Of a stretch of 64,000 bases of DNA, positions 9,001 to 16,300 are shown piece by piece. A program made the position numbers and the translations under genes. The DNA is from Encephalitozoon hellem ATCC 50504 (Eukaryota; Microsporidia; Unikaryonidae): contig NC_018471.1 in assembly GCF_000277815.2 (NCBI RefSeq), positions 62,001-126,000 on the forward strand, given 5' to 3'. Position 1 is the first letter of the stretch. Each line of letters begins with the position of its first letter. Under the pieces are notes generated by a model. That model was not told the origin of the DNA. It saw only the letters and a program-made list of their open reading frames with translations, and did not search any database.

Positions 9001-10105
9001 AAGGATCCAAAACATGAAGATGGAAAGAATAAGAGCAAGAGTCAATTTCTTCAAGGATGTGGAGTCTGACTTTGTTTCCAATGTTGTGGGGCTTCTCATA
9101 AACAATGTTAGCGACTTTTCTTTGGAAATAGATGGGATGAGGGAGGAATGCATGTACACTACCACAGGGGAGCTTAGAAACATTCTATCTATTTTCTATA
9201 CAGCACAGCTGAAAAAGAACCTCTATAAGGTCATTACACACCTGGATATCATTGGAAACATAGGAAGTCTCACTGAATCTGTATCTATGGGGATCAAGGA
9301 CCTTCTCACGGAGCCCAGTCTAGATACCAGCGTAACGCACGGGATTGTGAAGGGAGGGAAAGGCTTCCTGAGAAATGCCATCTACGGTGTTTCTAATACT
9401 GTAGGGAAGTTTTCAAAGAGTATAGCAGCAAGTGCTAGATTTGTTGGGTGTGATGCAAATCTCAAGCACGTAAAGACGCATCATGCCTATTCGCATGACA
9501 TGTCCCTCCTCATGCCCAAGACCCGGCACGCCAAGGGTCCTGTCGCAGCGATACTCAAGGGAACTGGAAACTTCTTTGACTCTGTAACACGTGGAATGGC
9601 AGGAATTGCAACATCGCCGATTGAAGGGGCTTCGCGAGGAGTTACTGGCGTTGTGAAAGGACTGGGCAAGGGGGTCCTTAGTGCCTTTACTAGGCCTATT
9701 GCGGAGGTTGCAGATATTATAACCGACATTTCTGATGTTGTAAAAGTGTCGATGAATGGCAAAATCAGAAGAATCCAATACCCAAGGCCTACCGGGTTTT
9801 CAGGCCACTATGATGAAGGCCTAAGCCAGGGGTTTTACATATTCACAGTGGTTGTCAAGAAGGCCAATGAAAAGGAAAAGTTTATTGACGGAACATTTGG
9901 AAACTTCAATGGAAGATGCCAGCTTATCTTGACCACTGAAAGGCTTTTGGTATCTGATTCGCTCAGTATGCTTATTGTGCATCTCGAAGGTGTGATTGCT
10001 GAAGAAAACACCCGTAGGCTAAGAATAGGGGAATTCAGTATACCTGTCGAAAGGCCATCCTTTCTAACCTCGGTAAAGTCTGTGAGAAGTAACATTGGGA
10101 GCTAA
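3002..10105 (+). CDS. VPS13: VPS13-family bulk lipid-transfer protein
   Basis: This is the largest gene here, at 2367 residues. It opens with a chorein N-terminus (LNKFLGNYVENIDKHQLELGIFKG pattern, continuing to VSNLKIK), the hallmark of VPS13. The middle is a long beta-rich region consistent with the extended groove. The C-terminal part has the glycine-rich amphipathic block shared with ATG2 (SRGVTGVVKGLGKGVLSAFTRP) followed by a PH-like end. VPS13 proteins move lipids between organelles at membrane contact sites. Fungal and animal proteins are usually above 3000 residues, so this one is shortened but structurally complete. A start 24 bases upstream is possible. I prefer this ATG because it matches the family start and follows a CCCC run directly. 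Confidence 0.9.
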   Translation: MLKKILLKTLNKFLGNYVENIDKHQLELGIFKGYVSVSNLKIKSSVISRLFEGRVVSNCIGTLRVLVPWKSFSRKPIEIYVKDIDIKLGKAGFCWCFLDESPCAECTEYEKYEFMSKLDKLSVLSDAREESPALLEDLITKDGFRILIENVNLEYVSGESIGLKVKKLEFNKRDKEEVKNVKMMNVTGIEIMGGSKVLGPFNVCSKIWMSSKDMKPKVEVDLDGFRIEMRQQMVERILGSGTEYVEDRIRWTLFRNYLEYRQVLRAAREMSLWEDQKDPANSERSGVIEMWRKLIKLQKKVIESKGVVLEEVSEIMARVNEYREILKVSSLSSDEMERKKRCEKEISLERLLKIKRSYCRDSERKSWRNLLSFIREESSRKGDLMAIPISFNVDGVVVVTDEKHQGFKVVIPRGRVSTKNLLSPHKIDFKGNGWKLYFTDTRRNEYEPHSELISFLLDVRGALTYDGPNVYVKGISREWRVLNYRRELPHCFEGFMNVIRRSWVPSYQSSGSRGKIRVDLKVDMIGMESDLERFAKIGASHRYGVECGGMVFSYVNDRISVKKAASLTVTSSSVYWINPVSGEKEALSNRIETAVLLVDNVFYVKTSMVDLYAHGVYPNGFEGNGAVFPVGFVVPNFEICSDAIRINGPKGRAELRRIRVSGNGGTIFDLEVFRGKILDVAGRVVCRIPRMMMEARIGGALLLDVKYLKVCGAARKIAKLVCGMPRMSGNEMSTQVIFKAERVEGMIRCKGKTLNISVNEYFQGIARNARMALGKSMVDIEDLWVSDEYACKHAMIVIDKEDFKSLRAFERILGRVGNGVEGFKATAGTLLVRSRSGVAVEIKNFHISKDQRSITVYPFELSLSDANGPLNLPEDKKKEVKICISRLEKSGVETTIEGSIRGEIDERTLIKIRDELEGIPRPSGMSEERSDVLLDISLEVMFAEGYLKVECPLVLSGKMGWWEISLKELSATSDDGQYVRLLDINASSQGGTLGLSMRRMEICLEPFRLASMLYPLLNGGGEASFAENVEIHISEISISNKEIDEIRVRDVKYGEDLTLWLSISNKPESKVTYKKVNNNSGTESFLLSMMGGCYEMDSLIATISFYASEYMNICDKFGIQMSKERLHILIMDLKVMICDFKSLLRVNIPIGHFDIQETNSLKGRILCSSDIYDPNTMGFVPVVEENVFVVKKCGSLLDVRTLSKLRVLYLDGVTDAITGILNRRKDRPMPRRETLSCKIDIRNTTCTPLWINTRNQTKRVRNEGAASLAIDYDENSVCVGEDGMGTSICIMEAGMLSFESGGRTFVIDVLCGRNLRTVTISHALSFLNLCRIELAGRMHRADGTISEIRIPPNSHYTIPEEEGFFLEIGANGRYSNVGKIDTVEGNGDRVFGTICKAGWMVIGVDTVIRGNSGMSSAMVILYPTFEVVNRTISVLSLMFSIGKDDEYMGSGEVLRRNVPFLIGEDGREDVYDIDFSELPLVWVQNLKNKARARVFHRKASILIEPGYSAEIRKERCEVDTFFGKYTLVHKIRMSIWPFLVVVNHLGSDVYINGTKFCPGTSCSDEIKTIHRLCADEYRTDEAITVERKSARVVALKGEGSGSQKSRNAHEGLVWTCEAIFGGLGPRIGARPRAIYFLLWSKKESGTRVIEFRHAYLVRNETQMRLLAVSEQVCYYVEPCGEIALNTSTNGFYIFVADCIDIKSLRSSGAFIPLDIKTIKYFRLQGPEGVLFSVNKSKCFGQNVFSIKKERSWPYTLYNDTDTDLEFTQKHDAVRHEVPKGSMYEYALDNLMLDPVILLCIGSKRIQLDLGKDGVLFTSGVTVSVAQSETTRVIQVSKKEMANNETRDHLRITTDDLVVSLVNKEGDEVLCGHLKGIEIAVERTLREMEIPGGRVNMKHMEWTIGVVVESMQVDNQNVFCVFPIVLHPLDKSLRIGSKRRCGEKFLVFELTVGSSSHHTSVKNLYCRIRDFALNVEESLARNISKMLSHEGDGIEEQQRNIRIQNMKMERIRARVNFFKDVESDFVSNVVGLLINNVSDFSLEIDGMREECMYTTTGELRNILSIFYTAQLKKNLYKVITHLDIIGNIGSLTESVSMGIKDLLTEPSLDTSVTHGIVKGGKGFLRNAIYGVSNTVGKFSKSIAASARFVGCDANLKHVKTHHAYSHDMSLLMPKTRHAKGPVAAILKGTGNFFDSVTRGMAGIATSPIEGASRGVTGVVKGLGKGVLSAFTRPIAEVADIITDISDVVKVSMNGKIRRIQYPRPTGFSGHYDEGLSQGFYIFTVVVKKANEKEKFIDGTFGNFNGRCQLILTTERLLVSDSLSMLIVHLEGVIAEENTRRLRIGEFSIPVERPSFLTSVKSVRSNIGS

Positions 10106-10184
10106 ACATGCAATGAAGTGGACAGATGTAAAAAGCTAAAGATCTAATAAAATTTTATATCAATAACACACAGATCTGATGCTT

Positions 10185-11090
10185 TCACAGGAAGTAGTCT
10201 GGGATCTTGGTAGAGACAAGGGCCTCAATCTTTGTAGGCGAGGGTTCAAACTGTGTGAAGCTGTATGCTCCATATTCATCCATCTCCATAAGCGTGGCTA
10301 GGTTTCCGCATCTATAACAGTAGTTTGGTGCACTGAATATTGTGACACATCCCTTCTCGTGGCTCCAGTTGTATCCGCTCATTACAAGCTGATGGGCCCT
10401 ACATATCATCTTGAGCCCATTTCTTTCATTGAAGGCATCCGTTATGTCCTTTCCGAAAGTAAATCCTGCACCTCTGGGCGAAGGGCCCCATCCAAGCTTC
10501 TCGTCAGGATCAGACCAGAGAAGGTCGCACATTGGACCTTCGTGCGGAATCTCAACTCTCCTATCAATAGCCTTTAGCTGGTCCAATGTGTCGAAAGATG
10601 GGCTTAGCCCTCCATGACAGCAGAATGTGTCGTTTCCAACAACGGCAGCAACAGGCAGATAATCAAAGAGATCGGTGAAATATCTCCACACAAGAGAAGA
10701 CCCATACTTTCTAACACACTCATCATAAAACCCATATACCTGCGTTATCTGTCTGCTTTCGTGGTTTCCCCTCAGTAGCCATACTCGGTCAGGATACTTC
10801 ACCTTTAAACACAACAAAATCGAGATGGTCTCAACTGAATGATATCCTCTATCTACATAATCCCCCATGAACAAGTAGTTCGTGTAAGGCGGAAGGCCGC
10901 CAACCTTGAACAATTCCATCAGGTCATAAAACTGCCCGTGAACATCTCCGCATATAGTCACTGGTGCCTTGACACTGACAACATTCTCCTCCTTCATCAG
11001 CATTTCTGTTGCAGTTTCACACAAGTGCCTTACCTCTGCCTCCGTTAGCAGATTGCATTTGAACAGCCTTTCAAGATAACTCTCGATCAT
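10185..11090 (-). CDS. Protein phosphatase 2A catalytic subunit
   Basis: This is a serine/threonine phosphatase of the PPP family, 301 residues long. The metal and catalytic motifs are intact: GDVHGQ at 48-53, GDYVDRG at 76-82, GNHE at 108-111, later the RAHQLV histidine region and [11 protein letters not shown]. It ends in PDYFL, the conserved PP2A tail that is methylated on the last leucine and recruits B subunits. The YRCGN segment and tail separate it from PP1 and calcineurin; among PP2A-like enzymes it looks like the core PP2A type. The start is an ATG a few residues before the first family-conserved helix. It lies between VPS13 (convergent) and CDC25 (divergent). Confidence 0.96.
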   Translation of the reverse strand: MIESYLERLFKCNLLTEAEVRHLCETATEMLMKEENVVSVKAPVTICGDVHGQFYDLMELFKVGGLPPYTNYLFMGDYVDRGYHSVETISILLCLKVKYPDRVWLLRGNHESRQITQVYGFYDECVRKYGSSLVWRYFTDLFDYLPVAAVVGNDTFCCHGGLSPSFDTLDQLKAIDRRVEIPHEGPMCDLLWSDPDEKLGWGPSPRGAGFTFGKDITDAFNERNGLKMICRAHQLVMSGYNWSHEKGCVTIFSAPNYCYRCGNLATLMEMDEYGAYSFTQFEPSPTKIEALVSTKIPDYFL

Positions 11091-11338
11091 CTCTTGTCTC
11101 TTCGGGGCTCAAATATTTTTTCTGTTTCATTTTCGCGTTTCAAATCCTAGGACTCTCCAAGCGTCCAGCAGCAGCTTTCTACAACGTGTATGAAGGCTCT
11201 GGGGCTGCATTTGGTGCGTTCACCAAAAATTAGCCGAGCATCCATTTATGTGCGATTAGTTTCATTAATTTTTAAATTCTGCAAATGACTTTTTAATATT
11301 CAGGCTTTGCCAAGCACACCCTCAGGGATCCATCAAAT
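11091..11338. other. 248-bp spacer between PP2A and CDC25 divergent starts
   Basis: This is one of the longer intergenic stretches. It holds AT-rich blocks, including TTCATTAATTTTTAAATTC about 65 bases before the CDC25 ATG and an AAATATTTTTT run near the PP2A start. A GC-richer core between them includes CAGCAGC and GGGGCTGC. I see no credible coding frame longer than about 30 codons and no tRNA, snRNA or snoRNA signature that I can defend. It probably carries both promoters. Confidence 0.5.
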
Positions 11339-12136
11339 ATGACAAATAGCTCGACTTTTGCTTCAAGTGACAACGATCAGTATTCTGCAGCAGTGGATCA
11401 GATGTATATCAAGCCTTTCTACGAAATGCTTTGGTCTTCCAGCGACAACATCGAGCTTGAGGATCCTGCAAACGATCCTTTTGTTGATATTGATGCCTTT
11501 GGCTCGATTAAAATGGGATGCCAAGGATTGTCTGCGAAGGAAGGGAAATACAAAGAGAAGGGAATGTGGATGTCTCTACACGAGGCTCAAAGCAGAGGCG
11601 GGGCTTCTGCCGAGCCCATTGTGAGGAGGCACCTTATTGACTTTTGGAAAGACTTTAGCAACGGGGAGGTGTTTTCACTTCCCACGCTTGGGCCCGGAAA
11701 AAGCGACAGCATTCAGAGGATTTCTGTCGATGTTGCCAAGCAAGTTATTGAGGGCGTGTACAACATCGACTACTTAGTCATTGATTGTAGATTCCCATAT
11801 GAATTCCAGGGAGGACACATAGTGAATGCAGTGAACATAAGTTCTACCAAGGAGCTAGGCCTCCTTTTCAGAAGGCCAAAGGCTCTAATCTTCCACTGCG
11901 AGTTTTCATCGATCAGAGCCCCAAGGCTTGCCCAGTACCTCCGGAACATGGACAGGATGAAGAACCCATATCCACTGCTGACTATTCCCGAGGTGTATGT
12001 GATGGAGGGTGGATACAGGAAGTTCTACAGCAAGTATCCTGATCTGTGCGATCCAAAGGGATATGTGACAATGGACAGCCTTGACTATAGAGATCTGTAT
12101 AAAAGAAACAAATTTAGATCAAATAAACGATACTAG
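11339..12136 (+). CDS. CDC25: CDC25/Mih1-type M-phase inducer phosphatase
   Basis: This 265-residue protein is built around a rhodanese-fold dual-specificity phosphatase. The active-site loop is CEFSSIRAPR, giving the C-x5-R signature with Cys187 and Arg193. It is preceded by the Cdc25-typical DCRFPYEFQGGHI segment and followed by YPEVYVMEGGYRKFY-like residues. Cdc25 removes inhibitory phosphates from cyclin-dependent kinase at mitotic entry. The N-terminal regulatory region is short, about 115 residues, against several hundred in yeast and animals. The ATG follows a CCATCAAAT context and matches the only long frame. Confidence 0.92.
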   Translation: MTNSSTFASSDNDQYSAAVDQMYIKPFYEMLWSSSDNIELEDPANDPFVDIDAFGSIKMGCQGLSAKEGKYKEKGMWMSLHEAQSRGGASAEPIVRRHLIDFWKDFSNGEVFSLPTLGPGKSDSIQRISVDVAKQVIEGVYNIDYLVIDCRFPYEFQGGHIVNAVNISSTKELGLLFRRPKALIFHCEFSSIRAPRLAQYLRNMDRMKNPYPLLTIPEVYVMEGGYRKFYSKYPDLCDPKGYVTMDSLDYRDLYKRNKFRSNKRY

Positions 12137-12279
12137 TTGCTTGGCCTTTACATAATCCCAGTAGAGGCTATGTGCCGGAGAGATATAAGTCGTAGTCTTA
12201 TGATGGTTTCATGCACCTCAAAAAACCAATCATGACTTTGATTTTTTAAACACTTCTTCAGAAAATAGATAAAAGAAGC

Positions 12280-12549
12280 ATGTGTTTCCAAGAATCAATG
12301 AGGAGGTGGTTTCTGCTGGTAATAGGGATATATGGAGTAGATATCAAGCATCCGCCAGCCCAGGTAGTAAACAACGTGCTCGATGACTGGAGCAAGGATT
12401 TTGAAAAGTATGTGGATGACAGCCTGAAGGCCGGAAGGAAAAGACAAGGAATCGTATTGTACTCTAGCAGCTGCTCGGGAAAAGACTGCAAGTCTCGTAA
12501 GGTAGGATGTTCCGAGGGCTTTTGTAAGGGTAGGCTAGACAAGTTTTGA
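12280..12549 (+). CDS. Small predicted secreted protein, cysteine-bearing
   Basis: This 89-residue protein has a basic N-terminus followed by a short hydrophobic run (RRWFLLVIGIYGV), which reads as a signal peptide or signal anchor. The rest is charged and soluble-looking. Four cysteines cluster in the last 25 residues (SCSGKDCKSRKVGCSEGFC), spaced in a way that could form two disulfides. A second ATG six codons in would give a tighter signal peptide. No family is recognised. Flanking genes are co-oriented CDC25 and PTH2. The coding call rests on the secretory N-terminus, the ATG, and a spacer otherwise unusually long for this genome. Confidence 0.6.
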   Translation: MCFQESMRRWFLLVIGIYGVDIKHPPAQVVNNVLDDWSKDFEKYVDDSLKAGRKRQGIVLYSSSCSGKDCKSRKVGCSEGFCKGRLDKF

Positions 12550-12655
12550 CACGAACACAATGTTTGGGCTGATGCTTTTAATACAATTTCCTATCAAATC
12601 TTATTTGCATGTGCGCTTCATTGGCTGTGCACAATTAAATAAAGTCGGTATAGAG

Positions 12656-12678
12656 AATTTTCGTGTACTTACCCTCAA
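12656..12678 (+). promoter_or_regulatory. AATTTT plus CCC start signal of PTH2
   Basis: AATTTT is followed 10 bases later by CCC, four bases before the ATG. This is the two-part arrangement reported upstream of Encephalitozoon genes and supports the chosen start. Confidence 0.5.
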
Positions 12679-13152
12679 ATGGGAGTTCTGATGACGGTAG
12701 CCGATAACTTCTGGAAGATAGCCTGTTTCTTCCTGGCCCTCTACATAGTGAGGATGAAGAGGGCTGTCTGCCAGAAGGACAAGGGTAGGAGGCCTGTTGA
12801 AAAGGGAGAGTATGGGATGAACATCATAATCAATACAGACTATTCCATGTCCAAGGGAAAAGTCATTTCCCAGATCTGCCACGGAATGTCTTGTGTGATG
12901 TGCCATCTGTTTAAGAACGAGGAGTTACTCCGTGAATGGAAAAGAAATGGAGAGGCAAAGATAGTACTGAAGGCCTCGGAGAATGAGATTCAGGAGATGA
13001 TAAGGCTGGCCAAGGAGAAGGGCATATACTATCATAAGATATGTGATGCCGGGAGAACACAAGTCCCTCCAGGAGCAAACACTGTCCTTATTCTTGGGCC
13101 TGCACTAAGATCGTGTCTTTCACCCATCTCGGGACATCTGAAGTTGTATTAA
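12679..13152 (+). CDS. PTH2: Peptidyl-tRNA hydrolase PTH2, membrane-anchored
   Basis: This is a Pth2-type (archaeal/eukaryotic) peptidyl-tRNA hydrolase, which releases peptides from prematurely dropped peptidyl-tRNA. Family marks include MSKGKVISQICHG, an ARGKIVLKAS-equivalent (GEAKIVLKASENEI), the DAGRTQVPPGANTVLILGP block, and an ending close to GHLKLY. The first 25 residues (FWKIACFFLALYIV) form a transmembrane anchor followed by basic residues. This resembles human PTRH2, which sits in the outer mitochondrial membrane. Length (157) is normal. The catalytic domain is certain; membrane location is inferred. Confidence 0.93.
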   Translation: MGVLMTVADNFWKIACFFLALYIVRMKRAVCQKDKGRRPVEKGEYGMNIIINTDYSMSKGKVISQICHGMSCVMCHLFKNEELLREWKRNGEAKIVLKASENEIQEMIRLAKEKGIYYHKICDAGRTQVPPGANTVLILGPALRSCLSPISGHLKLY

Positions 13153-13321
13153 ACCATTTCATCCTTCTATCGACTGTATTTGCACTCTATTGAGACACAG
13201 ACGGCCTGTCCTGCAGCTGTGATGGAGGAAAACGTTGGGGCATTCATTCCATCCTTTCAGACATTAGATAGGGGACATAGGGCTTTCAAAGCCACCATTC
13301 ATTTTATACATGTATTTATAT

Positions 13322-13344
13322 AATTTTTTGTGGCAAAGGCCCCT
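13322..13344 (+). promoter_or_regulatory. AATTTTTT plus CCCC start signal
   Basis: AATTTTTT is followed by CCCC one base before an ATG. It fixes the start of the downstream membrane protein at the ATG rather than at the upstream in-frame GTG. Confidence 0.5.
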
Positions 13345-13851
13345 ATGCTTTTTAATGGTCTAACAGTTGCAGGGTTTCTTGTATTCCAGATGCTGGAAAT
13401 AGGTATTACTGACATGATGGAGCATATTTTTGTCAACCCTGCAGTACACAAAATTCACAACTTCCCGGACATTCTGGGAATCGAATATAATCCAAAAGAT
13501 CCATGGGTGAACTACTATGCATTCAAAAGTGGGGTAATCTGCACCCAGATATTGCTGCTTCCGCTGGTGATTAAGTTGATTCTACTAGCCTTAACACCTA
13601 AGGCTAATGCACGGAAAAGTCTGCGTTTCTACCTTCAGTCACACATAATTTTAATGGTATTTTTGCTTCTTGCCGACATATTAGTTCTCTATACATATGA
13701 TCAAGACAAAATCAGTGGTGTGCCTCATAGCCTAAGTATCTATATTTACAGAAACCACATGTGGTTCTATCTGACTCATACTATTGCTGAGATCTCTTCT
13801 CTGGTATGTACCATTCTCATGTGCTGTGGCTGGTTGCCATGGTTGACTTAG
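13345..13851 (+). CDS. Orphan polytopic membrane protein
   Basis: This 168-residue protein has about four hydrophobic spans: one near the N-terminus (GLTVAGFLVFQML), two central ones (ICTQILLLPLVIKLILLAL and HIILMVFLLLADILVLY) and one at the C-terminus (AEISSLVCTILMCCGWLPWL). A polar loop of about 40 residues separates the first two. I do not recognise a family. The ATG start is set by an AATTTT-CCCC element immediately upstream; an in-frame GTG five codons earlier is rejected. Composition and spacing are like the neighbouring genes. Confidence 0.7.
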   Translation: MLFNGLTVAGFLVFQMLEIGITDMMEHIFVNPAVHKIHNFPDILGIEYNPKDPWVNYYAFKSGVICTQILLLPLVIKLILLALTPKANARKSLRFYLQSHIILMVFLLLADILVLYTYDQDKISGVPHSLSIYIYRNHMWFYLTHTIAEISSLVCTILMCCGWLPWLT

Positions 13852-13899
13852 ACATAGTAAACGAAGTTGTTTTTATTCTGTAAATACAAGAGGGCTTCT

Positions 13900-14484
13900 C
13901 TACTTCTCCAGGATCACAGAAAAGCCTCTTGTAATCTTCCGGGTTATGCTTCCATCCGGACAGCAAACCCCCTTTTTCTTGCTATTTGGAACTACAAAGT
14001 ATAGCTCCTTAATCTTCTCGTTGATAAACCTGGGCGTGATGCTCACTCTCTTTGGAGACACAGAGAAACCTCCCTCCAGAGCTACCACATAGTCATTGGA
14101 GCTTAACTCTTTGCATCCAGGAGGAAGAGAGCATATGTGGCCGTCCCCACCTATCCCAAGAAAGCATATGTCGATGTCTACCAACTCTGCAGAGTACATT
14201 CTTACTGCCTCATTTAGTGGCCTTGACGTATCTATCCTATGCACTTCCCCGTTGATTTTGCTTATGAATCCTAGCGATGCAGTATAGTTCAGATGGCTCT
14301 GATCCACCCTTTCATCTGAATAGAATATCTTCCACTTTGAAGTATCTAAACCCGTGTATCTTTCGTCATCGAGGCATTGGAGCAAGGATCCCCCGGAAAT
14401 CATCAGTGATAGACCTCTTCCGCAGTATTTCTTCAGAACTTTATGTATCTCCCCATTGAAGTCCTCTGTAAACAAAGTATTCAT
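13900..14484 (-). CDS. 6-phosphogluconolactonase
   Basis: This is the second enzyme of the oxidative pentose phosphate pathway, hydrolysing 6-phosphogluconolactone in the cytosol. Family motifs are present: LMISGGSLL near residue 30 (phosphate-binding SGG), YSDERVDQSHLNYT around 55-68, and LGIGGDGHICSLPPG around 108-122. Length is 194 residues, against roughly 230-260 in most homologues, so loops are trimmed. It is the last gene in a minus-strand run that also holds L22, SerRS and PRP8. The ATG is the only one that keeps the N-terminal strand. Confidence 0.92.
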   Translation of the reverse strand: MNTLFTEDFNGEIHKVLKKYCGRGLSLMISGGSLLQCLDDERYTGLDTSKWKIFYSDERVDQSHLNYTASLGFISKINGEVHRIDTSRPLNEAVRMYSAELVDIDICFLGIGGDGHICSLPPGCKELSSNDYVVALEGGFSVSPKRVSITPRFINEKIKELYFVVPNSKKKGVCCPDGSITRKITRGFSVILEK

Positions 14485-14553
14485 AGGGGGCTACCATCGG
14501 CTATTCAAAGACCTAAAATCCCATTGACAGGCAAATTAGAAAAAAACTCGACT

Positions 14554-14892
14554 TTATTCCTCCTTACCCTCTTCGACATTAATGTACCTGAGTTCAAATC
14601 CATCCGGCCCTTGTGCAAAAATCTTGATAAAAGCTCTGAGCTTTTTCATGTGTAGAAACCTTCCTGTCTGCCACTTTAGCCCCTGCTTGTTTATGAATCC
14701 TCCAGTAACGCTTACTTCAACGATGTTTCCATTCACATTTATCTGAAGGAGCTTTTCCTTCTTGCCCATATGGCACTTGATCTTCTGCTGGAGGAACGCC
14801 CCCAGGTCAGAAGGGGTGATTAGACTGTCAGATGCTGGCTTCGTGCAGTCAACGGTAAATTTCCTTGTGGTCCTTTCAGATGCTGTCGCCAT
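14554..14892 (-). CDS. RPL22: 60S ribosomal protein eL22
   Basis: This 112-residue ribosomal protein of the large subunit shows the eL22 pattern: FTVDCTKPASDSLITPSDLGAFLQQKIK, VNGNIVEVSVTGGFINKQG, and GRFLHMKKLRAF with an acidic tail. It is a normal-length, highly expressed gene and carries the strongest type of start signal in this genome just upstream. The spacer to SerRS is about 60 bases. Confidence 0.97.
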   Translation of the reverse strand: MATASERTTRKFTVDCTKPASDSLITPSDLGAFLQQKIKCHMGKKEKLLQINVNGNIVEVSVTGGFINKQGLKWQTGRFLHMKKLRAFIKIFAQGPDGFELRYINVEEGKEE

Positions 14893-14919
14893 TCGCCTTA
14901 TTGGGGTGAAAAATTTTGG
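14893..14919 (-). promoter_or_regulatory. AAAATTTTTC plus CCCC start signal of RPL22
   Basis: Read on the minus strand, AAAATTTTTC is followed by CCCC about 10 bases before the ATG. It is the same pair seen before the L29 and S27 genes, as expected for ribosomal protein promoters in Encephalitozoon. Confidence 0.65.
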
Positions 14920-14955
14920 TTTCAGAAGAACAGGACTTTAGACCCTGCTCAGGCC

Positions 14956-16245
14956 CTAGGAGCTTAGCTCGATAAAGTCCCCTCCAAAATATCCTTGCAA
15001 GACATCCGGAACATCGATTCCATTTTCCCTCTGGTAGTTTTCCACGATGCAACACAATGCCCGCTGGATGGCACACATGGTTCCATTCAACAGGTGCACA
15101 TAAACCTTCCGGTTGTTCTCTTTAACAATCCCGTATCTTATCTCAAGCTCTCTTGACTGGTAGTCCGTACAATTCGAGCAAGAAACTAATTCTCTATACT
15201 TCTCAGCATTTGGGAAGTATGCCTCAAGATCATACTTTATGGCCGCCGCATCGTTAAGCTCTCCAGACACAATACTTACAACATTATAGCTTATGTCCAG
15301 TGACTGATAAAACTCCTCGCATATCCTTATCATCTCTTCGTGGTGCCTCTGGGACTCAGAAGGCTCGCATATCACAAACTGCTCGATCTTCTCAAACTGG
15401 TGAACCCTGAACAGACCCGCATTATCCTTTCCATGTGCCCCGGCCTCCTTTCTAAAGCACAGAGATTGTCCACAGAACTTCTTCGGAACCTCCTGTGGAG
15501 TCATTCTTTCATCCATGTACAATGCTGCAAGTGCCTGCTCAGACGTCGCTATCAGATACAGATCATCTTCAACCTTATACAGCTGCTCGTCAAAATCGCT
15601 CAGCTGCGATGTTTTTGCCATCACATCTCTTCTCAGCATCACAGGCGTCTGAATGTAGGTGTAGCCCTTGTTTTCAAGAAAGTCAATAGCATATCTTGTA
15701 AGGGCCTGGGCTAGTCTAGCCATCTTTCCAGATAGATAGTATCCCCGGTGCCCTATCACCTTTGCTCCCGCAGCCGAGTGCGTGAAGTCCTTCATCAGTG
15801 CCGAAAAAGGCTGTGGGTTCTTCTGTATACTCCTCCCACTTCTATAGGACCTTACTATCGGGTTGTCTTTCTCGTCATTGCTGACCACAACCTCCTTCGA
15901 AATAATATTCCCTATTCCCTTCATAACCCTGTTCAGCTCCTCCTCGGCTGCTCCTGCCTCCTCTTTAAGTCTCTTTGCGTCGTCATGAAGGTTTTTTATC
16001 TCAGTGATCTTCTCAGCCAACTCCTCGTCCTCTTTCTTCTTTCCTTCCTTATATCCAAGCTTCACCTCTCGGTTTAATTGGTTAACTCGTGCATTGATCT
16101 GGTCAAGCTTGAATGCCGTCTCTATCCTCTTCCTGTCCAGCTCATAGGCCTTTTCGACAGACGTTCCGTCTCGAAATCGTTTCTTTTCGCTTTCAATAAC
16201 CTCCTTGCGAGTCTTCGGGTCTCTAATCAGGTTGATATCGATCAT
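14956..16245 (-). CDS. SERS: Cytosolic seryl-tRNA synthetase
   Basis: This class II synthetase charges tRNA-Ser. The N-terminus (MIDINLIRDP) opens the two-helix coiled-coil arm that holds the long variable arm of tRNA-Ser, running to about residue 110. The catalytic part shows motif 2 (CFRKEAGAHGKDNAGLFRVHQF) and motif 3 (LNGTMCAIQRALCCIVENYQ). It ends at DVLQGYFGG plus a short tail, so the eukaryotic C-terminal extension is nearly absent. Length is 429 residues. The longer frame begins with TTG; the ATG six codons in matches the family start, and a TAAAATTG and CCCC pair lies upstream. Confidence 0.97.
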   Translation of the reverse strand: MIDINLIRDPKTRKEVIESEKKRFRDGTSVEKAYELDRKRIETAFKLDQINARVNQLNREVKLGYKEGKKKEDEELAEKITEIKNLHDDAKRLKEEAGAAEEELNRVMKGIGNIISKEVVVSNDEKDNPIVRSYRSGRSIQKNPQPFSALMKDFTHSAAGAKVIGHRGYYLSGKMARLAQALTRYAIDFLENKGYTYIQTPVMLRRDVMAKTSQLSDFDEQLYKVEDDLYLIATSEQALAALYMDERMTPQEVPKKFCGQSLCFRKEAGAHGKDNAGLFRVHQFEKIEQFVICEPSESQRHHEEMIRICEEFYQSLDISYNVVSIVSGELNDAAAIKYDLEAYFPNAEKYRELVSCSNCTDYQSRELEIRYGIVKENNRKVYVHLLNGTMCAIQRALCCIVENYQRENGIDVPDVLQGYFGGDFIELSS

Positions 16246-16272
16246 CTCTGGGGATATGCCCAAACAATTTTA
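16246..16272 (-). promoter_or_regulatory. TAAAATTG plus CCCC start signal of seryl-tRNA synthetase
   Basis: On the minus strand TAAAATTG is followed by CCCC five bases before the chosen ATG. This supports that start over the upstream TTG. Confidence 0.5.
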
Positions 16273-16300
16273 TTCAAGATCCTAGGCCAAAAACATCTCT

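Noticed and set aside
11091..11338. Possible small RNA gene in the GC-richer core of the PP2A-CDC25 spacer
   Set aside because: I could not find paired stems, box C/D or H/ACA elements, or snRNA signatures that I would defend by eye.
12258..12560. 100-codon frame antisense to the small secreted orphan
   Set aside because: Either strand could code here. The plus strand has a secretory N-terminus, and the antisense frame has no motif. Confidence in the plus-strand gene is moderate for this reason.
12601..12906. 101-codon frame antisense to the PTH2 5' region
   Set aside because: PTH2 is certain, and the antisense frame has no promoter-like element or family.
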